In this document: positions 46,260 through 57,900 of the stretch, piece after piece | Position numbering within the stretch: the first letter of the stretch is position 1 | Layout of the letters: every line of letters starts with the position of its first letter | DNA from: Datnioides undecimradiatus | Lineage: Eukaryota > Chordata > Actinopteri > Lobotiformes > Datnioididae | Length of the DNA: 64,000 nt | Direction of reading: 5' to 3' | NCBI GenBank assembly: GCA_008933995.1 | Contig: WARS01000010.1 | Span: 5,373,001-5,437,000 of the forward strand | Made by a program: the position numbers and the translations under genes | Notes under the pieces: model-generated | What the model was told of the DNA's origin: nothing | Seen by the model: the letters and a program-made list of their open reading frames with translations, nothing else | The model's database searches: none

Positions 46260-47758
46260 CCAGGAGGCAGAGTGATGGAGAGCCCCCACCATGGTGCACT
46301 GGACCCTGGCTCTCACCCACGCACTGCCACTGAGGCTGCACACTCAGGAGCCTATGGTCGCTGCAACACAATCCAGATGTACTCTACTGTGCGTGTGTGA
46401 ATGTGTGCAGGTATGTGTGCGTTGGGTGTACATGCACATGTTCTTCTCACTAAGGGTATGGGACTGTGCCAACAAAGGGTCAATGCAGATTAAGATATTT
46501 CCTGCCAGTCTCCTGTCTGTTTGTCTCAGGGGCTTGGGATATTTCCATTATTGTAGGAAAATTCACTCAAATCCCTAAACCCTGTCAGCCAGTGACGTGC
46601 AGTCCCAGAGGACACTGGGTTTTAACTCTGAGGGACATTAATAAAAAGGCAACCAGCTCCCTGAAGAAATGCTACTTGCGCTGCACCAGACAGTGGCGAT
46701 AGAGACTGAAGGCAGAGATGTTTCTCGCACAGAAACTTTGCAAAAAAACAAAAGAAAATGTCTTTAAGTCATCAATACTAATGATCTGACAGAAAAAAAT
46801 CATGAAAATCTCACAAAAACTAAAGCTGCTAAACAAAGTGTTCAGCAGACAGTCATGGATCTTCTGTTTGTGCAGACAGTTTGTTGACAGAAAACCAATA
46901 CCTTCCCTGTAGTGATGTTGTAGTTGGCAAAAAAAAAAAACTAGCATTAATGATTAAAGATGGAAGTTTGACTCAACAAGATGCATGTCTGTGTGTTTTC
47001 CTGCCCTTATACACATACAGTTAGTGACCTGCAAGGCTGCCTGTGTACATACTTGTGATGTTTGATACACCTTCTAAACATTCAGTAATATAGTGAATGA
47101 TTTCAAATTAGCAATAAGCCATCGCCACAGTGAACACAACGCTGTTCTTATTATAAATCCCACCTCAGAGGACTTATTAAAGCAGAAGGAGAAGCTCCAA
47201 CTTCACTAATTGGTGCAGTGGTTTTTTTAAATAAGTGTGTGTGATTCCTTCTTCACCAATTGCAGTGAATAAAGACACTCTGGGTTGTTATGAAACTGAA
47301 TCAATAATGTAGAGCACTGCTGTGTCTTTATTGCATATCTGGGGAGCTACCGATTCATAAAAAAAAAAAAAAACCAAACACATTACATTATGGGATTTGC
47401 TTGCCCAGGGGTTTGGATTATTGAAATTAAAAATATGTCTAGCATCAAAGTCTTTTGTAAATATGTTTGTTAATTTATTGATGCATGTATCCATAATAAT
47501 GATTCACTAAAGAGTAAAGATGGGAAGTTATTAAGAAGTGATTTTTAGTTACTGACACATTGTTAATCACAGTGGTGTCTGCTGGAACACTTGACCTCAA
47601 CTAGAAACATCAAAATATTAAAATAATGATCAAACCTCTGATGTAGATCCTGTGAAGCTCATATAAAATGAACATTTGATTCAAAAATACAATACATTAA
47701 CGTTCCCTCACCAGGCCACGATATTGCTGGGTTTTTATGTGTGTGTCTGTGTGCAGGG

Positions 47759-47781
47759 GTGTGTGTGTGTGTGTGTGTGTG
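47759..47781. repeat. GT dinucleotide repeat
   Basis: Eleven uninterrupted GT units after an imperfect GT/CT stretch. Confidence 0.9.
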
Positions 47782-48194
47782 AACTCCGCAAGCCTGAAAA
47801 TCAGTTTGTGCTGTGAAATCCCTGTCAGTGCTCAGGGCTTAGGCATTCTGATCTGCTTGGGAAAGCTGCTACACTAATAAATGGCACTCACCCAGAACGG
47901 TCACATTGTCTCACTGTAAAAGTTCTGTCCATTCTTCACACTTCTGCGAGCAGCCGTCAGGCGCTCTCCAATATCTTCTGCTAAAATCAACAGCAACCAG
48001 GTCATCATATCAGCTGCATTATCTGCTGGCAAAAGTCCCACATATTTCCAGCAGGACAGTAGTGCTTAAGATGATTGTTCAAGGAAGAACAGTTTGTGAA
48101 AACCTCAGGATGTGTGTAGCTCAACTTAAAGCAAAGTTTGTGTCAAAAGTACAAAAAATAAAATCCCAACATCTTATTTACACAATGTTTTTGT

Positions 48195-48750
48195 TAACTT
48201 AAAGATAATTCTGGCACAATACAATTTTTTCTTATCAGCATTGTTTCCTGTAGAAACAGATGTGTTTTGAAAATAGCTAAAAGGAAGTCACAGGCGGGCA
48301 GAAGCACAAGCAGCCAATAAGATTATGAACAAATCCCAAAGTTAGCCAAAAAGTGCAGATGAGAAATAAAAGGCAAACAGAAAATTCACCACCTCAACTT
48401 GGTCTCACATCACAGACTGATTTCTGCTTTAACCTAGACCGACCACAAATGTACTCTTGGCTAACATTCACATTCAACATTCAAAACACTTAAATGGTAG
48501 GGTAAAGGTGCCACAACTTACAAACCTTATTTACAGTGAATTAATGGGGAATGAGCTGCTAGTAAACAAGCAGATAAAACAAAGTGGAACCTTATTTACT
48601 CATGCTTTCAGATTGTTAAAAGTTGCATTATTCTTCACTATTAATGTTTTCTTATGATGTAAGTATTTGTACCAACATACACTAAAATACAATTCTCAAT
48701 AGACTTTGGGTCTGATTTGAAAAACAAATATTAGACTGTTCCTTTAAACG
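48195..48750. mobile_element. Possible small DNA-transposon relic
   Basis: Begins with ACTTAAAGATAATTCTGG and ends with ACTGTTCCTTTAAA, so both ends carry inverted TTTAAAGGAAxAGT-like sequence resembling the termini of common fish MITEs. The interior is AT-rich and unfamiliar. Weak evidence. Confidence 0.25.
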
Positions 48751-49014
48751 CTCTGGGCTTTAAACCCACATACTGTAGGTTTAGAAGATTTCACCATCAA
48801 ATATTTGTACAGCTGTATACCGACGGTTGCATAAGTTAACCAGCCACCATCAAAATATCATTAACAATAATTGAAACTCTCTGTGGATCTCTGCCCTCTA
48901 GGTGTTAGGGCCGTCAGAGTTAGTTATGTAAAGGAGGACATGATGACAGTGGATGATGGTGTGTGCGCGCGTTTCTATCTGTATGTGTGCGTATGTGCGC
49001 GTGTGAAAGGTGAG

Positions 49015-49260
49015 CGTGGTCGGTGGCTTGGACAGTTCGCGACCCAGCGGGGACATTGGCGCTCCGGCTGGGTAGGTAATGATATCAGATGCCACACTCC
49101 ACAACAACAGGTGCCTTGGCACTGCCACCTTCTACCTCCACGCTGTGTCAATGACATCAACACCGACCCACTGGTTAATTATAGATCACCAATCCCCTGC
49201 TCTTCACTGTTCAGCCATGAGAGGAGCATGAGGCTATGGGGGAGATGTTCTGTTGAAGCA
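49015..49260. promoter_or_regulatory. Candidate regulatory element
   Basis: GC-balanced block after a GT/GC repeat, with several CpG words and GGTTAATTATAG near 49172. The plus-strand 131-codon frame 48871-49266 and the minus-strand frames over the same bases have no domain similarity. Confidence 0.3.
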
Positions 49261-49740
49261 GGTTGACAGGTTTGGTAAAGAACATGACACCACAAGTTGA
49301 ATTTGTTTTCGTCCCCCACTGTGAAGTTTTTTTGTATTCATGTCACGCTGTCCTGTATCCACAGAAATTCTCATGTCACAATCTTGAAAGTGAGGGATTT
49401 ATTTAAATGATTTTTGCTTTAATATCCAACCTTTAACTCTTTAATACAAGGCTATACATGTCATAAATGCATTACTGGAAACTGTTGTATAACACAGCTA
49501 AGAAATGAGCTAAAATGGGCAAACAAATCGTTAAGAATAAAATAGATATGATGCACACATTTTATCCCCAAATAACCAAATCACAGCCTGTGAATTCATT
49601 CAGACAGAAGTCAGGGTTGCAAGAAATGTGAATGATATGTTTACATGTTTATGTCTGCTAATAAATTCCTGTGTCTCATTCACTGCTGCACCAACTCCCC
49701 CACCACTCCTCCATTTTTTCCATGAAGGACATATGATTTT
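49260..49740. other. Plain AT-rich DNA
   Basis: No gene, repeat or motif cluster seen. Confidence 0.6.
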
Positions 49741-50060
49741 TGTTGTCTTGTACCTCATGTGCTCAGAAGCCTTGTGACTAATTCAGTAGAAGTGCTCAGC
49801 TCCGGGGTGGAGACTGGGAGCAGATTTAGGTGCAGCATTTGGATGACCATATGGAACTCTTTGTGGCGCCAAGAGACCATGCAGCTTGGAAACCTGATCA
49901 CCATCTCCCTGGTGACAGCTGGAGCCTTTACACCATCAGAACATTTGTAGACTTCTAATTTGTCATAACCACCTCCTGTGGCAAAGAAATATGCTGCAAA
50001 AATTAGGTAGGCAAAGTTTGGAATTTCTGGGACAGAGCTAGATTTTGGGAAAGGGGCCAA
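49740..50060. promoter_or_regulatory. Candidate conserved regulatory element
   Basis: Repeat-free block with GACTAATTCAG near 49778, GACCATATGG near 49847 and CTTCTAATTTG near 49952. Frames are open on both strands (49755-50060 minus, 49759-49950 plus) without protein similarity, as expected of stop-poor constrained non-coding DNA. Confidence 0.3.
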
Positions 50061-51180
50061 GGGAGATAGCGAGGAGAGGGGTGGGATATGGGAGGAAGAG
50101 TCGGTCTGACATGCAGGAGTCTTAGTTTATGCTTACATAATTACACATACACTGAAATTATAGTTGCATGTGGTTGCATATGCATGCAACCACATGCAGA
50201 CGTTTTTTGTCATGTCTCTGGCATTCTCAGAATACACCCAGAGACTGCTCTCAGTGTCCTCTGGAGGCATGAGAGGGGTCGTCCTTGCTCCTGTCCAGTC
50301 ATAATTTCACAAGTGCATGTATGAGTGTGTTTCTGTGTCTGTGTGTGCAGGTCATGTGCATGTACCTCAGCACCTAGTGGTTGTCAGTCAAGCGCAAGCT
50401 CTCTCTCCCTGAAGTCCCCAAAGAGAGCTGCTGGTTCTAGTAGCTTGTCAGTAAATATATCCCATTAATATTTCATAGACCTATTTTTTTTTTTTTTTTA
50501 TTTTTTTTGTTAAAGCCCTCTCTTGGTGTACCTTGTTGTTTCTCCCCATTTGTCTGAATGGACCATGTAGCTTATGCTCATCAACCAGACAATACCCCCC
50601 AACCCCCCCAGTTCTCCATCTCCAGTGTGTAAAGTGTTTTCTGCCTGAAGGCACAATTCTCTTGTCATTGTTGTACACCCAGGGCCATGTTGTGGTGTGA
50701 TGTAATTGTTTTGCTCTGAGACCTTTCACGTTACATGTCGGAAACAAAGGATGGTTTCATGATCTATACAGCTCGAAACCTTTTAAACTCACAGTAAGAG
50801 TGCTTAAACCATGATTGTTTAGCTAACAAATTAATGACTCTTTAACAAAAGGCTCACAGTAACAGAACAGTAATTACTTTAATACAACTCTGGTATCAGC
50901 GGTCAAATTGGTGTTGTGGGCCTGCGACGCTGGCAGTAAACAGAGACTCAAATTCTCATTGCACTTAGAAGAGCTCTGGGAAAGGCTTGTGGAGTAGCGT
51001 TCTTAAGTGAGAAATAGTGGGGCTTTTTTTGTTGCATGGGGGTAATGCTCTGCAATGCTGATGGTTGACTCTCTGCAGGCAGTCTCACAATTCTCAGGTG
51101 GGTCTTCCTAAAGCACTAGCTGAATTAAGTGGATATGGCTGCAAGATTTTTAAAGTGCGTCACAGTGTACGGACCGTTGG
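50060..51180. other. Non-coding DNA with long palindrome and T-run
   Basis: Holds a 32 bp inverted repeat at 50166-50197, GT-rich words near 50325-50350, and a T-run interrupted once at 50484-50508. No gene. Confidence 0.6.
50166..50197 (+). other. Inverted repeat, 14 bp arms, 4 bp centre
   Basis: GCATGTGGTTGCAT and ATGCAACCACATGC are exact reverse complements separated by ATGC. Among the longest exact inverted repeats noticed in the window. Arms contain AACCACA, a RUNX-type word, in both orientations. Confidence 0.8.
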
Positions 51181-51480
51181 TCTACCGTGACATTACTTGG
51201 TTGTTAAGTGTTCTTTAGCGGATTACAGCAGGCTTTGGCATGTTTCTGACAAAGCAGAATGGGGCCATCAAAACCAGTTGGCCTGATAGTGGACGGAGGA
51301 GCGATAGATTCTGTTTCTGTTCATTTGGTTCAAGCTGGCACCTCTGGGAGAACAGCAGACAGAGAAATGTCCAAGTGGGCACCGGGGAGGGTTTTAGAAA
51401 ACAATAGATGGGAAGCCAGGCGTTAGGAAGCGTAAAATGGAAGCTGTGTGGTTGTGTTTGGTCCACAGTGAGCAAGATAG
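51180..51480. promoter_or_regulatory. Candidate regulatory element
   Basis: GC-balanced, repeat-free block over which an 86-codon minus-strand frame is open without similarity. Texture only; low confidence. Confidence 0.2.
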
Positions 51481-52235
51481 AAACTGTCCCATATATAAAG
51501 ACTTAAGGCCCATTACTGTACATCTGTGAGGCACATTTTGCCAAAAAAGAGACAGCTGGATTTGTGTGAATGACCACAGTTTGTAAAAATGTCGTTTTCT
51601 CCTCCATCAATGAAAATAATGAGGATGCAGCGAGATCCGATGCACCAGATCGGTATCGACGTCAATACTGACCTTATAAAGAGGGTCACACTTAACCTAT
51701 TTGCTTTAAATACAATTGCTTTGTCAGTGTCTTTAGAGAAATTGAGTGTTTTTGCTCTCAGATAAATTTGTCCTGTCCTGGTGGGCAGTTGAGTTTATTG
51801 TGTCACAGCACATGTATCAGGTTGGTATTTTTAATGACAGATACTCTACGTTTAGCAGGAAGAGAAATAACAAATTAGAGTTCTTTTACGCTAATGTTTA
51901 AATACTATTTTTAATCTCCATTTGTTGCACAGGATGATAAGTGAAACTATTCTGGCACTAAGTGAGGCAGTACGCTGTAGCCGTGATTGTTACTTCCTTT
52001 ATTTGTTCTCTAGTTCCTGAATAAAAGCTGTCAAACAGCCACCAATCCTCAACCAGTCATTTCCTGACAAGAAAAAGAAATCTTGTTCCATGTTAGCAGC
52101 CAGGCACAAAAGTCAGGGTGAGAGCAAAGAGAATAAAGGGAAAGAAAAGGGCTGGCTTTAGAAATGCTCAGCTTCAGTGGCAAGCTAGCTGGACTGTAAC
52201 TTAGATATGTAGTTTGGAGAGTGAGAGAGAGAGGG
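51480..52235. other. Non-coding DNA with small transposon-like fragment
   Basis: The stretch 51630-51680 contains GATCCGATGCACCAGATCGG and ATCGACGTCAATACTGACC, resembling the GATCGG/TATCGG-rich end of a fish DNA transposon. The remainder is plain AT-rich sequence. Confidence 0.45.
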
Positions 52236-52560
52236 GGCTATGGATTTTAATCCGTCAGTCGATAAAGGTCAGTGCTCGAAAGGGCTTTATTCCTCAGCTT
52301 CACATCAAAGTGTAAATCCGCTGATTGCAGGCCCTGAATGGGAAGACAACAAGGCTCCATTTGTGGTCTGTTTCTATGGCTCAGTGTGTGTAAAACCCCG
52401 CGTGCGCGGACCCATAATACAGGGGGTTTCTATCAGGGGCCCCCTAGATCAATGGGCTGCGTGACCTTTGCATTGTGCTGCCGGCTTGGCCCGTGATGTC
52501 ATGCCATCTATCCGGTGCTCCACTTAAAGGGGCAAAAGAAAAGCAAGGCAAAGTCCCACA
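52235..52560. promoter_or_regulatory. Candidate regulatory element
   Basis: GC-balanced block with GGATTTTAATCCG near 52241 (a perfect 12 bp palindrome GGATTTTAATCC minus one base, with TAATCC), GCTGATTGCAGG near 52319, and GTGCGCGGACCC near 52402. A 74-codon plus-strand frame has no similarity. Confidence 0.3.
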
Positions 52561-53230
52561 CCTTCCTCCCACTGAGCCACAGAAAAGACAGCATGAAAGG
52601 CATCATCTGCAAATGTATCCACCTGAAACAGGATTTATTCCTCTCAAAAACACACCTTCGCAGATTAGGGAGCTCCCCTGAAAAGTGTATAGGTGTTCGA
52701 AATGAGATGCCTGCTGGTTAAATGCTGCGTGGAACAACGAAGACTGTAGGTTGCTGCTGAATCACTATTTGAATGCACATTTGCTGACGTTAACAAAAGT
52801 CTCGTTGGCTGATTCAGATCAGGCCTATCACTTCTGGAGTGTTGTTCAGCATTGATCTATGGCTATTGAAATTAAACATGGTGCGGCAGAGACTCTGGGC
52901 CAAGAGACAAGAGAAGCCCTCTCATTGTTCCCAAGTGAAAGGTCCTCTTTATAGTGAGGAGAGACGATGGCAGCTGGTAGGTTCTTCCCTCTATAGAAGA
53001 TAGAGCACTTTCACAGAGTTGTGGAGTGCATTTGAATGGAAATCTAAAGAGGTAGGCGTGAACCATTTGTTTTGCTATGTTTGTGTTTGCTGTCAACATG
53101 TCTGTTGTGGGGCGGCCCCTTTTTACTGCACAAAGTGGCCAACCCCCCCACCACCACCACCCACACGACCCCACCAACTCTGCATCTCCCCCCACAAACC
53201 CAGACATAATCGCGGGGGAGGAAGAGTTGC
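52560..53230. other. Non-coding DNA under the longest open frame
   Basis: The 195-codon minus-strand frame (52872-53459) covers much of this part. Its translation has no family signature and its middle (tryptophan/glycine-rich) comes from the CCACCACC-rich tract at 53145-53195. Other frames on both strands are open too. Coding is not supported. Confidence 0.55.
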
Positions 53231-53500
53231 CCCAAAAGAGAGTGCTGAAGCCATCTTTGTGGGCAGCTTTGTCATGGCGACAGATGTTGTAATTGCCAAC
53301 TGATGGATCACTTGTCAAGGACGTCATTAGGATTTTGGTGGCCAGGCCCATTGGAATAAGAGAGGGGCTTAAAAGAACGACTGGGAAAAGATGGAGTTGG
53401 CTGAGGCGGGAATGGATGGGAGACCAGGTCACATCTATCAGCCTTTTGACTGCAGCCATGGAGATTAATAATGTGATTGGCCACGCGTCAGAGGAGACAC
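53230..53500. promoter_or_regulatory. Candidate conserved regulatory element
   Basis: Repeat-free block with TTGTAATTGCC near 53288, GTCATTAGGATTTTGG near 53323, and GATTAATAATGTGATTGGCC near 53463. Sits beneath the N-terminal part of the 195-codon minus-strand frame, which it explains as chance. Confidence 0.3.
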
Positions 53501-54890
53501 CGTAGAGTATAAAAGAGCCTCTACTTCTGCCTCCTTGTCATGGTATGAAAACATTAAAGAATGGGGTGTATGAACAAAACTATGGTTTTCTATAAAGCCT
53601 TATATTGGACATTGGCATTGTCCTGCAACCAACAGATTTTAGATGAGAAATGGCGTACATATGTATAGTTCCCACAAATATTAAATGTAATGTATGTAAG
53701 TGAAAAGTGATTCAAAGTTCATTTTAATCGCATCAAAAAAATGGAAAATCTTAAAAATGATTCCTCTATGTTTTTAAAATTAGGGCAGCTTTCAATTCAG
53801 AGTGTCATCTCAATGTAAAAGATAGTGGGGCCCCTTCAGAGAGCGGGAAGAGGCTTCGGAGGGGCCCAACCCAGAGAGAGGCTCTATTCTCTGGTGGCAC
53901 ATTCAAGGTCATTTAGGCGAGTGTCCCCACGTTCTACAGAGTGTCACTCTCCACTAAAGTAAATTGTCAGTTTGTTTATACGTGCCATTTGATTGTGTAA
54001 GGCACCCTCCAATGCACACACATACACACCCACGCACACACATACGCACACACCAAAAGCTCCCCAGAGGTCAATTAGTACAGACAAGGGGCTTTCAAAC
54101 AAAGGGTGCTAGTGGCCCAGAGCAGCCAAGGGAACCACATAATTAACAGTTATAAAGTACTTTACTCTGTTAATTTAATTAGTTAATCCTTTTATCAGTG
54201 ATTCTTTGTTGAAGGGAGTCATTACAGGGCTCCTCTTCCAGTGTCACACATGGACTAGGGCTCCTCTTCCAGTGTTAGGGCTGAATGGCTGGTAATGGAG
54301 CGTCAGAAGTGATCTGATATGTGATGGCTACAAAGACACTCAGTGTGCAGCGAGAATTACACACCACATCAGAGGTTTGTGGACTTGCAGAATAATGACA
54401 TCATGAAAATGTTGTCATATGTTAATTTTCCTCATTAACCTGGAATCTTGGCCTCAGTAAGGTGTAGGGATGTTACGGCCAATCAGTGTTTGAGACGATT
54501 GGGCTATTTTACTTTTTGATTGTACAACCACTCGACGAGAAAAGAGACATGTACAGATCAAATGAACTGGAGCATATGAGGTTTCTCTTCTTTGATTAAA
54601 TGGGGATGTTTGAAGACATACGATTATTTTCATGTGATGCCAGGACTCATCCCTTTTGTCCCTTTTGGAACGCCACCCCCTCTGCCCAAAAACCATATCT
54701 GTCCTTGCACTCCGGAAATTATTCAAATGAGCTAAGCTCGCCATCACATTCATTTTACAGCACCACTTGAAGCGTTGACAATAATGTGCATGTAATCCTA
54801 TGTGATGTAGCTGCACATGGTGTCACCTCTTTTCAGGTGCAGCACCTTTGAACATCAAATCTTTTTTTTTTTTTTTTTTGAAAATGGTTT
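53500..54890. other. Non-coding DNA with CA-rich repeat and direct repeat
   Basis: CA-rich imperfect repeat at 54014-54054, a 19 bp direct duplication at 54226-54275, and a T18 run at 54862-54879. Minus-strand frame 54454-54816 (120 codons) lacks domains. Confidence 0.6.
54226..54275. repeat. 19 bp direct duplication, 31 bp period
   Basis: AGGGCTCCTCTTCCAGTGT occurs exactly at 54226-54244 and 54257-54275 with a 12 bp spacer. A single recent tandem duplication. Confidence 0.9.
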
Positions 54891-55290
54891 AATAACCAGC
54901 TCCACGCCCCCTGTCGGGCAGTGATCCCAGCATCACCGGGTTTAGGAGGAGCTACTAGATAGACACCATCTGGGCCCCTGCTTTTGCTGTACTTACACGA
55001 GCATTTAACTTGCACCTAAAGACAGAGAGATGCACACGTTCGACCTCAAAACTCTCCCAGAAATATGCCCAGGAAATAAAAAAGGCTCTGTGTGTGCCTG
55101 CAACCAGCCTCCATTCCACATTAAAGTGGTACACAAGGTCCTGCTGATTGCTACAAGCCTTACAGTCATAGCTAAGCACCATTATAAATGAATGTGCTGA
55201 GCTGAGGACCGATTTCATAGCTACTGTGTGTAAATAATCTGGCACTTGTTCTGCACCACTTTCATATTCGCTATGGCACATTTTGCTGAG
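54890..55290. promoter_or_regulatory. Candidate conserved regulatory element
   Basis: Long repeat-free GC-balanced block. A minus-strand frame of 108 codons (54955-55281) is open without family similarity. Motif content is less TAAT-rich than in other blocks, so support is mostly textural. Confidence 0.25.
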
Positions 55291-56364
55291 AAAAAAACTG
55301 TAAACAGGTGAGTTTTTGTGCAGTCAGACAGTGACCAACTCATCTACACCTAACCTTCCATACACTTGGTAACCAGAGTCAGAAATTAATGGTTGAGATG
55401 ATCAGAACAACCACCTTCTTCATGTAACACAATTGGAAGTGCGCATGTGATTAATGCAACATAATACAAATGTGATGTTGTACATGTATATTGTAAATAT
55501 GATGCACTAGAGTTCAGACCCCAGGAAGACTAGTTGGTGCTGCTGGCATCAGCTAATGGGCATTCTTTTAAATTAATAAATAAATGGACCATTAAACAGC
55601 AGCTATTTTTTCCAAACAGTTAAGTCATGTATTAAAAACAGATAATTCGATTCCAAGATATTGCATTTGTTCAGTGTCTGTATCAAGACCGCAGGATGTT
55701 TTGAGCGCAGTAGGTCAGTGCCAAGAAAACCAGTACAGAGTTTGCAATCAAACAACTCCTCATCTGACCATATGGCTGATTGTTTACTTGTGTAGGGCGA
55801 AAAAAAACCCAACATATCTCTGATTGCAATCACTCTCAACCATCACAGCTTCATTAGGCAGAGCTGGGAAAATCGCAACAACATAGATGCGGAAACACCT
55901 GTTAGTTACTGTACATGTAAATCTGGACCATGTGCATCTTCTAGACATCTAAGGATGAAGTCTGGAGACGTGTCATTCCAACACTGGAGAATTAGCCCCT
56001 GCTTAATTAAACGCACCTGCTGAAGCATCACCCAAAGCCCTCCAGCCCTTTATCCTCGGGTTAGCTACGTTTACACAGACACACAAATGATTCTTCTGTT
56101 TCCCTTCAGCTATTCTCTTCTTTCACCAGGGTTCTGCGTAAATAATACACAACTACACAAACAAAATTACTTACTGTTTGTACAAGACTGAGTTATAAAT
56201 TTTTAATAAGGTGGTGCACACCTGAATAACATGAACCTTTAAAACCAGAATGTTTCATGTTCACTTCGTGGGAAAAGAAGGTCCAGTCTGTCACACAAAC
56301 ACAAAAAATGAAAATTATATGCTGAGAGAAGAGAAGAAAGCACTCAAACTGAAAAAAACTCAAA
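55290..56364. other. Non-coding DNA, no gene seen
   Basis: Plain AT-rich sequence with a 78-codon minus-strand frame of no similarity. Confidence 0.6.
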
Positions 56365-56850
56365 TGTGGTGGTACCTAATTAAAGCACTAAACTAATGGA
56401 CATTTTATATTGCTTTATTTTATCATTTTATATTACACACTTTGACTTAATTTCAGAGGGAAATATTGTACATGTTCCTTTTTCCATTTATTTTACTGCT
56501 ATAGTTACTAGTTACTTATTTTACATACACAACACATGTAGCTTATACATTATGACATCCTGTTAGAGATTTAACTATCCAGCAGTATGTAATGAAGTTT
56601 AAATTGGCCCTAGCTCAACCATCTACAACACAGAAACGCTACCTCCACACTGCATCAATAATGCATCAATAGCAATTACCCAATAATACACTGAACAGCA
56701 ATAGGGGGTCAGATGTCTGGATAACAGTTACTTTTATACTCCTATACTTTATATGATACTTCAAGTACATTAGTAATACTAAAAATGTTGAACGCAGGAC
56801 TATTGCACATTTACTTAAATTAAGATGAGATAATATTTTTCAACCACTTG
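56365..56850 (-). mobile_element. Degraded non-autonomous DNA transposon, copy 2 (inverted)
   Basis: Reverse-orientation copy of the family at 12149-12643. Recognisable words are TTTCAGAGGGAAATATTGTA near 56452, TATAGTTACTAGTTACTT near 56501, GCATCAATAATGCATCAATA near 56653, GATACTTCAAGTACATTAGT near 56756 and GAACGCAGGACTATTGCACA near 56790. The ends GTGGTGG near 56366 and CAACCACTTG at 56841-56850 mirror CAGTGGTGG-type termini. No gene inside. Named from memory. Confidence 0.75.
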
Positions 56851-57120
56851 ATGCTAATGTATATTAAAGGTAATACCTGTAAAATATTATTTATTATTAT
56901 AATCCTACAAAAATTAAAACTGTCCAAAACAATGTAATCTGTACTGCAACCCGCATAACTTCAGGCTATAGGATCAAGTTTACAAACTCCCCCAACCATG
57001 AAAATATGGCTCCCCTATAATTTCTGGCAGTCTTTGATGGGGATTTGTGCCCAAATGAAAATGCATCCGAAATGAGCAGCCCTCTGCGGCCCCCACAGTG
57101 TGCAAAGATGGCATACAGCA
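56851..57120. other. Short non-coding interval
   Basis: AT-rich sequence followed by a GC-richer stretch from 56990. Nothing specific seen. Confidence 0.5.
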
Positions 57121-57500
57121 ATAATCTTAAAAAATGTAATTAAACACAGATAAGATTAATACAATCAGGGAGAGATGATTGAAAGATGCTGTTGTTGTGT
57201 AGGAGGGTGGTGAGGCCCCCGGGCCCCTGGGCCCCAGAACGAGGCGGCTAGCTGTGGGGAAGGGGGCCCTTCGCACTGGGATTAGCTTAGCCAGGTGGGG
57301 GAGCTTCGTGGTTTGAGCATTTAAATTAGCGGTGAGATGACAACCCCCATTAGGAGGGATTAAAGGCCTGCTGGCAGGCAGAAATGCACTGGCACTGGCA
57401 GGGGCATCCGTCACACAAAACCCAAGGCGATGTGGCACAAGTCAGTCACTTGACAGCCGCTGTCGTTCTCCTCATCACAATCACGTACGATGGTGTAATG
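57120..57500. promoter_or_regulatory. Candidate conserved regulatory element
   Basis: Block with TGTAATTAAAC near 57136, GATA word AGATAAG at 57148-57154 next to GATTAATAC, GGGATTAG near 57278 and GGGATTAAAGG near 57357 (OTX/PITX-like GGATTA), AAATTAGCGG near 57323 and CCCATTAGG near 57346. The centre is unusually G/C-run rich (57205-57275). The 103-codon minus-strand frame has no domain. Strong enhancer-like texture. Confidence 0.4.
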
Positions 57501-57900
57501 CAATTTCATGAAATGTATATTAACTTTGGAGTTTGATATACTTATATCCATGTTCTTATGGAATTATACCTTGATGTAAAAGTACTTCCGGGTTAACAAG
57601 CAGAGGGTAAACATTGATATTTATTTTAAATTTGCTTTGTTTTGGTATTTTAGTATCTTTTTGTTCAAAAAAACATTGGGGAGGTGGCATCAAAGCAGTT
57701 TATGGAAGTTAGATTAAGCCAAAGTTATGTTCTGATTAGGTATTGCCTTGTTACATTTTGTGGTTTCAGCGGTCCTGGAAACATTTTTAGTTTTATGCTG
57801 GGGTTTTTTTTTCTTTTTTCATGGCTCAGTTTCAAATATGGGAACTGTAGCTGCCCAACTATGCGGCCTCTCTTAAAGTTAATTCAAGAGGACAGCGCCC
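57500..57900. other. Plain AT-rich DNA
   Basis: T-rich runs near 57807-57822. A 76-codon plus-strand frame without similarity. Confidence 0.6.

Larger units (their letters stand above)
45430..49015. other. Non-coding DNA with GT repeats and possible MITE
   Basis: Plain sequence. A GT repeat lies at 47759-47781 and poly-A near 47358-47371, with a 12 bp inverted repeat at 46228-46259. A possible element lies at 48195-48750. A GT/GC-rich stretch is at 48959-49006. Frames up to 98 codons have no domains. Confidence 0.6.

Noticed and set aside
52872-53459. 195-codon minus-strand open frame, the longest in the window
   Set aside because: No domain or family resemblance, a low-complexity W/G-rich middle derived from a CCACC tract, and competing open frames on both strands.
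54900-54925. Minus-strand CTCF site around GCCCCCTGTCGG
   Set aside because: At least two core mismatches against the consensus.
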